The position numbers were made by a program, and so were the translations under genes. The notes under the pieces were generated by a model. The model worked only from the letters and a program-made list of their open reading frames with translations. It did no database searches and was not told the DNA's origin. A stretch of 64,000 nt of DNA, taken from Psilocybe azurescens (lineage: Eukaryota > Basidiomycota > Agaricomycetes > Agaricales > Agrocybaceae). Where the stretch lies: positions 1 to 64,000 of the forward strand of contig JAJIRX010000489.1 in the NCBI GenBank assembly GCA_023853785.1, written 5' to 3'. Shown piece by piece: positions 11,221 through 21,800 of the stretch; the stretch's first letter is position 1, and each line of letters starts with the position of its first letter.

Positions 11221-11640
11221 CATTGCCTACCTACCACCACATCAGCCCAGTGCACCTTCCACCACTGTGGCTGATGTTGATTATCCTATGGGAATCTCCA
11301 ACCAGAGCAGTGGCCCTCTCACTGCTGCTGATGGTTTGGTTGTGTCCACCACCATTGCTGTAGGCCATGTACATCAGGACAATGGCTCTTCCACCATAGG
11401 TCCTGATCATGGTATTTATTATTATTATTGCTATTATTATCATGTATTTAGTTCCTTAAATAATATAGATGCTGTAAGCCTGGTGCCCCAGTCTTACCAC
11501 AGCCTCTTTCCATATTATCTTATCTTATACATTTATGTGCATGTGACTATGATCCCCAAACCACATTTCCTTGATATAGACTTACCTTAGACCTTATGCA
11601 CTGTACACACCTGTAGCTAGTCAGTTGTTCTATCAATATA
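11221..11640. other. Degenerate sequence, nothing recognised
   Basis: Short frames in this stretch (for example 11183-11590) do not match any family I know. The position between the MITE-like palindrome and the KDZ-associated remnant suggests it is interior sequence of an old transposon. Confidence 0.3.
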
Positions 11641-11709
11641 TTTTGGTCTTGTCATTCTCTGTGTGACTCTCAGTGAGCCTGGCGATGCCTGGCTTTCAGA
11701 TGTATGGAA

Positions 11710-12208
11710 AAATTTGATAGGTCTGAATCCACAACTAATATATTATATATTAAAGTTTTGCAGTCTGTTTATAAGACAAAAGAATCTTGTCCTGATTACA
11801 TATGTATTGACAAAGGATGTCAAGTGTTGCAAACAGCTGTTACCAATAGAAGTTGGAATGCTTTATGCGGAAAAAAAACATTAAAATTTATTGTGGACAC
11901 TTACCATTCATTATATTAATCACCAAGCCAATGATTATCTTTGTTAAATGTACTGCAATCCTTCTCTGGGTGATGGTTCAGCTCTAAATCTTGTAATTAT
12001 TGCATATAATGATAATGGCAATGCATATGCCCAGAAAGCCTTTAATACACAAGTGTGTGAACAATTAAATGCATGGCTGGGTGGTTTTGAATCTATATTT
12101 AAATATATGACATCTGGCAATTTCAACTGGTTTCTACACACAATGCTATTTTACCACACAAAATATGTCATTGCAAAGCAGAAAGGAAAGGCAGAGTCTT
12201 CAGGATAG
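11710..12208 (+). pseudogene. KDZ-transposon-associated (CxC5/CxC6-like) protein remnant
   Basis: Two frames carry the conserved core of a protein that accompanies fungal KDZ (Kyakuja-Dileera-Zisupton) transposons. The first has CPDYICIDKGCQVLQTAV and a degenerate DTYHYINHQAND-type stretch. The second (11948-12208) has MYCNPSLGDGSALNLVI, KAFNTQVCEQLNAWLGGFES and NFNWFLHTMLFYHTKYVIAK. Stops and frame changes separate the blocks, so the gene is dead. Family recognition rests on recalled similarity to KDZ-associated proteins of mushrooms; a domain search of the joined blocks would settle it. Confidence 0.5.
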
Positions 12209-12336
12209 TGATGATGAAAATGAAGAATTAGGATTGGATGAAAAGACTAGTGATTCTTGTGAAGTGGAGACCAGTGATTCTGACTCAAACTAAATTGAAT
12301 ACAAGTGTGTAAAAAAAACAAGTTAATTCACATAGT

Positions 12337-12454
12337 AGATTATATAAGCAATGTACAGTAAGTGTATGATACAAGGTAGATTACATAAGCAATATATAGG
12401 TGTATGATATAGAGTAGATTATATAAGCAGTGTACAGTAGGTGTATGATAGTAG
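12337..12454. repeat. Three tandem copies of an about 40-bp unit
   Basis: Units start at 12337, 12378 and 12416. Each has the form AGATTA(T/C)ATAAGCA(A/G)T...GTGTATGAT. The copies differ by a few substitutions and short indels. AT-rich, function unknown. Confidence 0.75.
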
Positions 12455-12559
12455 TGATGACTGTGTAAATCTATTTTTATTCAGCCCAAAGGTGTGGGAA
12501 ATTGTTTTTACTCAGCTTCAAAGCCATGGGAATTCCACTTTACTACTGTATTGGCTATA

Positions 12560-12690
12560 AATAACTTTATTCCCCTTTATTCCCCTCTATTCCCCTCTAT
12601 TCCCTCTCCGATTCCTTCATTCCCTCTTCAATCCCCTCTATTCCTTTTCTATTCCCTCTATTCCCTCTATTCCCTTCACTCCCTTTCTCA
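12560..12690. repeat. Degenerate TATTCCCCTC minisatellite
   Basis: Pyrimidine-rich tandem repeat of about 9-10 bases (TATTCCCTC-like) with many substitutions. The strand asymmetry is strong: almost no G on the plus strand. Confidence 0.7.
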
Positions 12691-12699
12691 ATCCTCCAG

Positions 12700-13771
12700 T
12701 CCTAGGAATATGTGGGGGAGTGAGAAGTACTGTTCTTCTTTTGGAATCCTAGCATTTCCCCATTCTTGGGGATCCATAGTTTTTCTTTGTTTTTGGAGGT
12801 TCCTTTGCTAACAACAGAGAACATTCATGACAAATTTTTTATTTCAGTAGGCAATCTGCTCCTTTTTTCTTAGTCAGAGAATTTTTGGCTTCCTCAATGA
12901 CCAAATTTATTTTGAAAGAGTGCTCAGCAGCACATTTATTAGCATTTTGATTAATTCTGCAGGAGAATTTTTACAGCACATAGCCACTTTTTTTTGTTTA
13001 GAGCTCTTGCTCTGAACAGTGGTCCATGGACCATTCTTATTCTCATCATCCAATTCTTCAGAAGAGGAAGAGTTATCTTTTCAGTAGTACTAGGTTCTGC
13101 AGTTTGCATTACATTACTGTCTCCATAAATAAAGCTATCCCCACCAGATGTCATCTTTAAGTTATTACTACTTATTAGGAGACTGGGCTATAGCATCCTG
13201 ACTCTCTTTGTACAAGGGAGCAGGGGTCTCAACAACACAACATCACTATAAGTGTGTCTAGGGGTGTGTTTGTGGGCAACATCCAAATCAGAATTCAGTG
13301 AGGCAGTTTGCAACTGCTGATTGTCTGGATCAGCAGCACAGGAGCAGGAACACAGGGTATATTTATGTGGTATAGTAATTAGTAATTAAAATTTTCAAAA
13401 GTTTACATACAGGGTAACAAAAATTTAGACAAATCAGGTTTGTGCTGTCTTGAGGTGGATGGTTCTGGTTGATCAGACCAGAGGGCACCAGATGTTGAGA
13501 CAGTGTGGGAGAGTTTTGAGATAGAGAAAAAGTGCTGCCAAAATATGTGACAGGAGTGATTATTGTGACTGCAAGAGTATTGTTAGAGTCATCCTGGCAC
13601 ACAGAGATATATATATGTAGAATGAAGCTTGAGCACTTGAAAGACAGGTATAAGTATTTGTAGTTCACTGGGGAATTATAGCTACTACACAGACTGTATT
13701 TATACTGTAGAGAGGAGGTCTTGAACTAGGTAAAAGGGTTTGTGGCTAAGGATAATAAATAAAGTATCTAA
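12700..13771. other. AT-rich stretch without recognisable gene
   Basis: Minus-strand frames at 12951-13154 and 13363-13668 show no family I recognise. The latter has a Ser/Pro/Gln-rich end and could be a transposon protein fragment. No RNA gene was seen. Confidence 0.3.
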
Positions 13772-13982
13772 GAAAAGGTTTCAGGGATAAGGGATGAAGT
13801 TGCATATCAGGAGATGAAACAAAGTGGAGTCAAAAGATATGATTAAATGAAAGATAATCAGTAAGTAAGGAATATACCGGATTGTCATACCAATCCTCCC
13901 AAGCCGTGAAAAGATTTTAGGGATAAAGGATGAAGTTGTGTATCAGGAGATGAAACAAAGTGGAGTCAAAAGATATGATTAA
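13772..13982. repeat. 136-bp direct repeat, copy 1 and left half of copy 2
   Basis: Copy 1 runs 13772-13907. Copy 2 starts at 13908 and is cut at 13982 by the Harbinger element, resuming at 21801. The two share stretches such as AGTGGAGTCAAAAGATATGA. Copy 1 shows the empty insertion site (GATTAAATGAAAG), which proves that TAA is the target duplicated by the Harbinger element. A third, more diverged copy follows at about 21865-22000. Confidence 0.85.
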
Positions 13983-14225
13983 AGGCCTGTTTGGCAATGG
14001 ATCACATTTAACATGTACTGGTATATGTATCTAGCCCAAATAAAGAAATAGAACATGATTTTGAAATACATATCTCATTGATATGTTGCATATCCCATGT
14101 TTGGCTGCCACAATTTGAAAAATCCCTCCTAATTACTGCTGCACTGTATGATGAGCCCTGGTGAGGCCTTCCAATATGCAATATTCAACCTCTTTCTTTT
14201 CTTTCCTTTTCTCAGCTCCTCCAAC

Positions 14226-15379
14226 ATGTCCGACAACCCTGACAACAAGAAAAACACTGCCAGTGATTGAGCTGATTGGGACAACACTGCTTTTGATGCT
14301 CTTGTGGCAGGAATAAAGGCAGCCTATGCCTCAGGTAAAAGCCTGATAGTAATGTCAAGAACAACATCTACCAGGACATATTCCAGAAACTCACAATGCT
14401 CAACTACAAGTATTCCATCACCCAGATAAAGTCTCATTGGCAGTAGGTAAATTCTATTGGTTTGGAGAGGTTATTATGCTGACCATGATTTTAGCTCAAA
14501 GTGTTGTTCAAGTCTGTCAACTACCTTTGTGGCTTATCTGGATTTGGGTGGGATGACACCAAAAAGTGTGTTATGGCAATGGAAGGAGTGTGGAAAGGCC
14601 TTCTTTATGATAAGATATGTTGATCAAACTTTGATTTTAACTATAACTTCCATTCTCATCTATTTTTCTAGGACAGAGTCAAGAAGGAGAAGTATAATGA
14701 GTATAAATACTGGCAAATCCACAGTTTCCACTTGTATGATGCCCTTGCAGAGCTCATCGGTGACACTATAGCTTGTGGTGATCAAGCATTTTCCTCCACA
14801 TCTGGGAATACAGCTCCCACCATTCTCAACGATGACATAGCACAAGAGATACAGGGGATGATGAGCCAAGCCAGGAAGACAAAGGAACTCAGACCATGAC
14901 CCTCAATTCTGATGATGCCCCACTAATGTCATCAAGCTCAGTCTCAGAAGCTACAGTGAGTTGTACTGTATTATTCCAAGATCAGACATATATTGACTTC
15001 TACAAGCCTGCCAATATTTCTCATAGAAGCAAACACATGGCAACCCCTCCAGCAACTCCTGCTCATAAATATGTATGACCATATCAACCGCCCAAATAGG
15101 CCAACTTGTTGGTTGTGTTGAGAAGCTGGTAGAAGTGTTTGTGAGTCTATCTAAAGCTAAACCCATGGCTGCCATTGTTCAAGGCCAAACTTGTTGTGAG
15201 CTGGCATGGAATACAATCCAGCAAGAAGAGGGCTTGTCACCCCATACTCTTGCAAAGGCATGTACAGTTTTTGTAAAGGGGATGAGATTGTTAAAGAATA
15301 TCTTAGCTTTGATAGTAAAGATGAGTTGGAGAGGCAAACACAATACTTCTGGTTGATGGATAAGATAGAGAAGCTGTAA
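14226..15379 (+). pseudogene. Harbinger MYB/SANT-like accessory protein, degenerate
   Basis: PIF/Harbinger elements need a second, MYB-like DNA-binding protein besides the nuclease. The start at 14226 reads MSDNPDNKKNTASD, then an in-frame TGA where Trp is expected, then ADWDNTAFDALVAGIKAAYA, the first helix of the MYB/SANT-like domain. Later blocks are YKYSITQIKSHW, a VKSVNYLCGLSGFGWDDT-like piece split by an intron, and YKYWQIHSFHLYDALAELI. The C-terminal region has IGQLVGCVEKLVEVFVSLSK and AWNTIQQEEGLSPHTLAKA. Several frames are joined by shifts, so it is a pseudogene. Its stop (15377-15379) touches the stop of the DDE gene on the other strand. Confidence 0.7.
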
Positions 15380-15880
15380 CTACATTTGTACAGATCTAGT
15401 ATGATGAACAAGCAGCTCCTGTTGGTATTGGTTCCACATTGCTGTTGCAATTGCATCCCTTTAAGCAGAGGCACAATCCCTTTCACTTTGAAAAACATGA
15501 TCCATTTCTGGCACTATATTTTCATGAGGATCTCCTAGTGGCTGGTCTCATTGAGAGGGATGCAAATCAGTTTCATAGTGTTCAGGGTCCTGAACATGCA
15601 GATAATTGTGAATGATACACAAAGCAAGAGAAATCAAGCACTGAACACTAATAGGGTATTCATTCAGTTCTTGTGCCATCTTGAATTCATGCTTGAGTAC
15701 TCCAAATATCCACTCAACTACGTTGCAAAGTTGAGAGTGTCAAAGGTTGAAAAGCTCTTCCATATTCAGTGAACTGAATTGGAAGTGAAAAAGTGAAGAA
15801 TATAAATCAGACCAAGGACTTACCGCTGACTTCCCTGCATCCACTCTCGCTGTTGGATATTGAACTCCCTATCTATCACT

Positions 15881-15952
15881 GACTGTGTAGCTCAGTGGTA
15901 GAGCACTAGCATATATAGCTGGAGGTCATCAGTTCAATTTCACTCCCAGTCA
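15881..15952 (+). promoter_or_regulatory. tRNA-like Pol III unit in left terminal repeat
   Basis: About 72 bases fold partly like a tRNA. The acceptor strands GACTGTG/CCCAGTC pair at six of seven positions. The D arm GCTC...GAGC is perfect, and the anticodon arm CTAGC/GCTGG encloses a 7-base loop ATATATA. The T stem is poorly paired. The A box TAGCTCAGTGG (15888-15898) and B box AGTTCAATTTC (15931-15941) fit Pol III promoters, and TTTT follows at 15957-15960. Confidence 0.7.
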
Positions 15953-16135
15953 TTTCTTTTCCAAGGTCACTTGATCAGTGATTCCTAACATGGTAGCAGC
16001 AACTGCCATTGGCTTGAGTCTTCTCTAACCCGGTTGACTTAAGACTTGGAACCTTCTTAGGGTCTGGGCTTCTTAGCTTCAGATTAGATAGCAACTTCAG
16101 GGGTGTGTTGGATATTGAACTCCCTATCTATCACT

Positions 16136-16207
16136 GACTGTGTAACTCAGTGGTAGAGCACCAGCATATATAGTTGGAGATCATCAGTTCAATTCCACTC
16201 CCAATCA
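16136..16207 (+). promoter_or_regulatory. tRNA-like Pol III unit in right terminal repeat
   Basis: Same arrangement as in the left repeat. The A box reads TAACTCAGTGG (16143-16153), the B box AGTTCAATTCC (16186-16196) is closer to consensus, and TTTT lies at 16212-16215. The anticodon arm here is CCAGC/GTTGG, a change that keeps the helix through a G-T pair. Confidence 0.65.
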
Positions 16208-18021
16208 TTTCTTTTCCAAGGTCACTTGATCAGTGATTCCTAACACTCATAAATAGTAGCATACATTGCAATAAGGGACTAATAATGTGTCACAGTTTGG
16301 AAATCCTGCATCAGTAAGATAGTATTTTCCTTCTGGAACTGATAAGCCTTCTGTTGTTAGAGCAATATGATAGACAAAGTTATCAGCTGCACTGCCCTTC
16401 TATCCAACCAAAACAAAAACAAAAAATCAGAAAGTCGCAGGCAGCAAGCATATTCTGTGTCAAATTTCCACTACAATCTTGCCAGCAGCCTCATGTCATG
16501 GATGGTGGATTGACAAAAGATGACTTCCATCAATTGCTCCAATTGCATCCTTGAAAATACAAATTTTGGATCTGTCCAAATGTGCTCAAAGATGATGTTG
16601 CTATCAGAGAGCTTCATGTAGTATGTTCAAAATCCTGGAGAGATAATGGCATTAAGAACTGCCTTGAAGGAGCTTGAAAAGAACTTTAAAATGATGTACT
16701 CTTGGTGGAAGATTTATGTGGTGACTTACTTGGATATAGTTTCATTGCTTTGCTGAAAGCACTCAGCAGTTTTCCAAACTGAATTGTTGGTAACAGCCTG
16801 GTACAAAAGATTGCCAGTTGCTTGGTTGTGTCAACCCATCATTGAGCTACAAGTCCACCAGTTTCAATCAACTCTTTCTCTAGTTTTCAAAACACATTTG
16901 GCCTGAAACCCAAGGCATCCTTCATCCAGTCATGATGCCCCTGCATCAATCCCTCCACCCACCCTCTACCAGACGGCCATGAAGTGTGATAAGGTTCTGG
17001 GTTGAGACAGTTCCAAGTTAAGTCTATCACAGCTATGATGCTTACAACCGCGAATGGATGCCACTGTGGCAACAAAAGCACAACAGTGGGACTTGTTGCG
17101 ATTGACACGGGCCTGTACAGAACAGCACAGACGTGAATTAGGTGGGATGCAAGCCATCTCAGCAATAGCAGACTATATCACAGCAGCCAGATTTATTAGT
17201 TGATTAAAAATTATTTACCGCAGCATTTCCATTGGTATACTTCCCAGGAGCAATAACTACACATGTGCCAAAGGATTTGTTATTTACTGGTAAATAAGAA
17301 ATGTAATCTGTTGTTGAACTAGGGATGCACACTGTCACTGTATTGGCGGCTTTACGGGTGCCATATATATGGTCACGAACCTGTCCCGTTGGCCTCAAAA
17401 ATATTTTTTATGGTACGGTCAACGGTACGAGATAACCATAAAACACCGTATGGAGATGGCTGTATACGGCTGTCATTATGATTTATTTTTGTCCTATATC
17501 ATCACAGGCACTGAAGTCAATTTGAACGGGACTGACATCTTAGTCTTCAACAAGTCTACACATCAACGAAATATACACATAGTAAATCTCTCCTTTTTGT
17601 TGCTTCTAATTTTATCCAATGTATCATGTAGTTCCAAATGTTTATATGAGTTGTCTATAGCCCACAAATTTTCAATAGAATGATACTTATCACTACACTG
17701 ACTCAGCTCAGGATGCAGTTCAGGAATTAGGACTTACTGGGTTGGAATTATTTAATTCACTTATTCCACCTGTCATTTCCCTGCACCTTTCTCTTTTTCT
17801 GGAGTGGTTTTGACTGTAGAATTTGAAAAATATGGTGGTATGTCTCATTCTCATTGCTCTGCTGTTTAGTTCATAGCTGATAATAGTCTCATATTTTACA
17901 AAGCAGAATTGTAAAAGGGGTTGGCCCTAAGGTACCAATGCTCAAGGTTTCAAACTGGAGTTACTTTCAGTTCAAATTGGTTCAGCTGAGTTCAAGATAA
18001 AATATATAAAAGAGTTGTGTA

Positions 18022-21000
18022 TTGGAAGCAGTAAATAATACCATTGCACACACATCTTCGCTCTCTCCAATGACTGATCAGTGTGCTCTTGATTCCTCTG
18101 GTAATCTCAAAAATGCCAGTGATATCCTCTTCTATGAGTCAGAGAGCAATGAGCATCCAATTCACAAGCCAGCTGCTGCCACCAATGTCATTAGCAATCA
18201 TGCTCAAGGTCAGTCTTGTGTCAGAATTTGCTACTGGATGTTTGCTAATTTAAAATCTATACCAGAAAGGGGTTATCGCACCAAAAAGACTCAGAAACTA
18301 CTGGACTCTCTCTTAGCTGAGCAGTTAGATGACGATGGGCAGCCCAAGGTTATCAAACTAGCTGGGTATAGCAACAAGCACAACAACAAGAAATGCCAGA
18401 AGCAAACCAATGACAAAATCCATCCCTCTGATGAGGATGATGGCAATTTCTCTGGCTCAGATATATCCACCAACCAATTGTCAGATTCAGAAGTGGAAGC
18501 GATGCCATCCAACCAAGAGGTAAGTTTCAGGCTATGTCAAATTTGCATAACTCATCATTATTGAACAGATTGCAGATTCTTTGCCATCAAAAACCATACC
18601 AGACACTGGCCGTCATTCAGGAAAACACAAGAGAACCAAAGCTGCCATCAGAATTGAAATTGCAGAAGATGACAACAGCATGGAAAATATTTCCAGTTGC
18701 AATGTGACTCCATCCAGTAGCTTTATCATTGAAGATACAAGAGATGAGGACAAAGGAAATGGAAAGAAGCAGGTATTAATATCAGATTTCTTCCTTTCAT
18801 CAGGTATTGATATGCCTTTGCTAGTCCCCAACATGTAATCCCATGTACTACTTCTACAAGAAAATTCGGCATGGTTCTGATGGGATGGTCAGAAATTTGG
18901 GTGATAAGCACTATAGGTGCTACCATGGAAATCGCAAAGTCTTGACAATTACAAAGGCAATGTGATGCAGTTTGAATGGTATGCAGACATTATTCTCTAC
19001 TTCTTGTGCTACTGCTCCAGATTGATGTATTAAACTTAGGTTTAATTGGAAATCTAAAAGCTTGCTCACCAACTATGTACCGTCTCTATTCCATTTTAAA
19101 GGAGCGAGTGAACAAGCCTGTCACACAAGAGGAAATCAACATTGCATCTGGAAAGACTCCCTTGGAACCTGGCTCAGTGACTGAGTTTATTGCAGAGCTA
19201 GAGAATAACACAGAGAATATCAAACGGGCATTTGCTAAACAGGAACAACAGGCATTGGTGCATGAACTGAACTGATCCTAGTATATTTCTAATTTATCTA
19301 TTGTTTCAGGGTGAATGGGACCAGACTAAGTTTGAACAACTCCTGACAAACTGGATTATACATAGCTTGCGATCAACCTTTTGAGGAGGTTGAACAAGTG
19401 GAATTTCAGGAACTTCTTGAATATGTGCACCATTCTTCTGATGCTTTTAAAATCCCTGGACAAAATGTAATCAAGCAGAAGATCATGAAGCTTAGTGAGA
19501 ATGGTATCCAGGAAACTAAGAAAATGTTTGCAGTTCGTATTATATTTGTATTTCCACTCCAGAAGATTATGTGAATAAATCCAGGAGTTAGAGGGAAAAG
19601 TCAGCATTTCCCTCGATGCCTGGACATCCCCAAATAACATTGCTTTCCTTGGGATTGTTGCGCACTACACCAACAAAGCAGGGGAACTGGGTTTGTAGAA
19701 ATATTATTTTGCAATGAATATTTATTTAATTGTGTTCTGTCCAGAGGAACTTTTGATTGACTTCCGTGAACTTATGGGGGAGCATTCTGGCGAGAACATG
19801 GCTGAAACTGTATGGGAGACACTCACCATGTATGGGATCCACAATTGCGTATGTAACACAATGAATGAGAGAGGTTTATTGACTTACATATGAATTAGAT
19901 CATGGCCTTCATGCTAGATAATGCATCAAACAATGACACTTTTGTGGATGGCATCAAGATCCGTTGTGATAAGGCTGGTATACAGTTTAATCCAGTGTGG
20001 GCCCGCTTGCGGTGCATGCCACACACCATTCATTTGGCAGCCCTCAAGGTACATCATTGTTTTCTTAAACTGTTGAACGTGAACTGATGAGTCATGGCCA
20101 GTTACTTGAGGCCATCGGGCGCAATCTCAGGACAAGATGGGAAGAAGGCTTCATCTCATTCTGGAAACTACCAAGAAATCGTTACCACACCTCTCTCTTC
20201 AGCATCTGAAGACCTTGCAGTTTCGCAGGATGATGACAAGGAGGACTCTGACAGGGCAGATGATGATTATATACTTAGTTCTGTGACAAAGGTCTGCTTT
20301 TCTCTCCCTTTTATTTGCCCAACTAATAATTGATTTTTTTAGTTACAAAAATCATACGTTCAATACGTTCAAGCCCTCAACAGAAGCACACATGGCTAAC
20401 CCAAGTCATCCACACTTTGCATGAGAAGGGGATAGAGAGTGAGCAACGGGCGCTTATGCCTATCTTGGATGTCAGAACACGCTGGTCATCTACTCATTTC
20501 ATGATGAGTGAGTATTTCCTATTTATGAGTGTGCTTAAGGCCATGCACTCATGACATTAAACTTGGACAAAGGCCATGCTTTACAGTTCAGGGAACTTGC
20601 AGACAACTTCACTGCATGCTTCAAAGATCTCCATGGATCTTTGCTCACTGACAAAGACTGGATTGCGATCTCCACTGTTACCCAATGGCTCCACGCTTTT
20701 TGTGAGGCAACAACACAGATGTTGACTACAAGAAAACCAATGCTCTCCACAACCCATGCTGTGTTCCGGGGGCCTTCAAGAGGAGCTTCGCACAGCAATC
20801 ACAAACCTGCCCAACACAATTAGTCCACAGATTAGGACAGGGCTCGTGAACGCTCATAGAAAGCTCAGTGACTACTATCATTGTTTTGATCAGTCACCTT
20901 ACTACACTTGGGCTGCTTGTGTGTTTTTTAATCTTCCTTGCTGGAAAATTATGTTTAAATTTATTTCCAGTGCTTGATCCTTGTATCTCCTGCCAAGGAC

Positions 21001-21564
21001 TTAAGGAGGACTATAAAGACGATCTGACACTTCTGTCTTACCTTGATAATGCAAAAGAACTCTTGCGAACCCATTACCAGAAAAACTACGCTTCCCAAGT
21101 CACATCCACTGCAAATTTTTCAATACAAAATTCGGTTCCTGACACCACACAAAATAGTACCTCTGGAATTAAAAAATGGATTTCACTGCTCGGTATCGGA
21201 AGAGAGAAAGACACATTATTGATGAGCTTGACGAGTATTTCAAGCTTTCACCCAAAGATTTTGACGGCTGTGACCCATTTAAATGGTGGCTCGGTAGGCG
21301 AGCACAATTCCCTAATCTTTATCTGTTCACAACAGATGTACTCTCTATACCTGGTATATTGCGATCACTTTTTTCTCATAAAAATCTACTCACTCCTCGT
21401 TATATAGGCTCTGCCGTCGCAGTTGAGCCGGATATTCTCTGGTGGAAGGGACACTATTTCCTTGCGTCGAAGCTAGACTTCATCCGGATACCATCCGGGC
21501 CTTGATGTTGGCTAAGCATCGCCTTCTTCTTGCTCGCAACGCAGTACTAAAGCCAAGGTGGTAG
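18022..21564 (+). pseudogene. hAT transposase, degenerate
   Basis: Reading blocks in order gives a Ser/Asp-rich N-terminus and a BED-finger-like block (NPMYYFYKKIRHGSDGMVRN ... HYRCYHGNRKVLTITKAM). Next come a catalytic-core block with SISLDAWTSPNNIAFLGIVA and MAFMLDNASNNDTFVDGI, RCMPHTIHLAALK, and TRWSSTHFMM. The C-terminal hAT dimerisation region has FKWWLGRRAQFPNLYLFTTD, then, after a one-base shift, ERIFSGGRDTISLRR. Conserved Asp, Trp and Asn-Asn features of hAT transposases are visible. At least one frame shift (near 21427) and an in-frame TAG shortly after it, plus other breaks, make it non-functional. Introns probably also separate some blocks. Confidence 0.8.
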
Positions 21565-21786
21565 ATATTTGTACTTTCATCTACTAATCTGTGCCAGTTT
21601 CACATTGTAATTTATTATATGCCCGTATGCCTACCGTACACACCGTTTTCGGCCGTATTGCTACCCGTACCGTCCCGTCGAGGTAAAAATTTTGAAGTAC
21701 GGTTACGGTATATGGGTAGCCCGTAACCCGTAACCCAACCGTCGTTTTACGGCGGTATACCGTATATGGTACGGTGTGCATCCCTA
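21565..21786. repeat. hAT right subterminal region
   Basis: Non-coding right end of the hAT element with many short CCGTA, CCCGTA and TACGG words in both orientations, likely transposase-binding subterminal motifs by analogy with other hAT elements. It ends in the 13-bp terminal repeat. Confidence 0.6.
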
Positions 21787-21800
21787 TGCCGAACAGGCCC

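Larger units (their letters stand above)
15851..16245. mobile_element. TRIM-like miniature LTR element with tRNA-like terminal repeats
   Basis: Two 140-bp direct repeats (15851-15990 and 16106-16245) differ at six positions and enclose 115 bp with no coding capacity. Each repeat begins TGTTGGA and ends TCCTAACA, the TG...CA ends of LTRs. Directly after the first repeat comes TGGTAGCAGC, like a primer-binding site for initiator tRNA-Met. The second repeat is preceded by a short G-rich tract (AGGGGTG), a weak polypurine tract. The element splits a codon motif of the Harbinger transposase. The flanking 5-mers CTCGC (15846-15850) and CTCAT (16246-16250) fit a 5-bp duplication altered by two transitions. 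Inside each repeat lies a tRNA-like Pol III unit. It could also be read as two SINEs in tandem, but that would not explain the LTR-style ends and the single duplication around the pair. Confidence 0.75.
15380..17165 (-). pseudogene. Harbinger DDE transposase, broken and interrupted by TRIM-like element
   Basis: On the minus strand, from 17165 downward, the blocks are NPEPYHTSWPSGRGWVEGL, the helix TTKQLAIFCTRLLPTIQFG, YYLTDAGFPNCDTLLVPYC (with the second catalytic Asp) and, after the TRIM-like insertion, a Leu-Arg-Glu-Trp motif. These are followed by FNL-HSQLCNVVEWIFGVLK (with the catalytic Glu) and a C-terminal AIATAMWNQYQQELLVHHT. This order is that of the DDE_Tnp_4 nuclease of PIF/Harbinger elements. 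Several stops and shifts interrupt it. The Leu-Arg-Glu-Trp codons are split exactly at the TRIM-like insertion, which lets the target duplication be reconstructed. Confidence 0.8.
17320..21786. mobile_element. hAT transposon, 4467 bp, nested in Harbinger
   Basis: The 13-bp terminal inverted repeats TAGGGATGCACAC match perfectly (17320 and, reversed, ending at 21786). The 8-bp flanks TGTTGAAC (17312-17319) and TGCCGAAC (21787-21794) agree at six of eight positions, with two transitions, as expected for an aged hAT duplication. Subterminal regions are full of CCGTA/TACGG words. The right duplication overlaps the Harbinger terminal repeat, so the hAT element landed almost at the right tip of the Harbinger element. 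Confidence 0.9.
13983..21800. mobile_element. PIF/Harbinger DNA transposon containing TRIM-like and hAT insertions
   Basis: The terminal inverted repeats are AGGCCTGTTTGGCA at the left (13983) and, read inward from the right end (21800), GGGCCTGTTCGGCA. The flanking target duplication is TAA (13980-13982 and 21801-21803), matching the 3-bp duplications typical of PIF/Harbinger. The element carries the two expected genes: a MYB/SANT-like protein on the plus strand and a DDE transposase on the minus strand. Removing the hAT and TRIM-like insertions with their duplications leaves about 2.9 kb, a normal size. Stops and frame shifts in both genes show that this copy is inactive. Confidence 0.9.

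Noticed and set aside
15881..15952. A genuine tRNA gene
   Set aside because: The T stem does not pair, the anticodon loop is AT only, and the sequence lies within a 140-bp repeat present twice. It is tRNA-like, not a working tRNA.
15851..16245. Two independent SINE insertions in tandem
   Set aside because: The repeats have LTR-type TG...CA ends, a primer-site-like start of the interior, no A-rich tails, and one target duplication around the whole pair.
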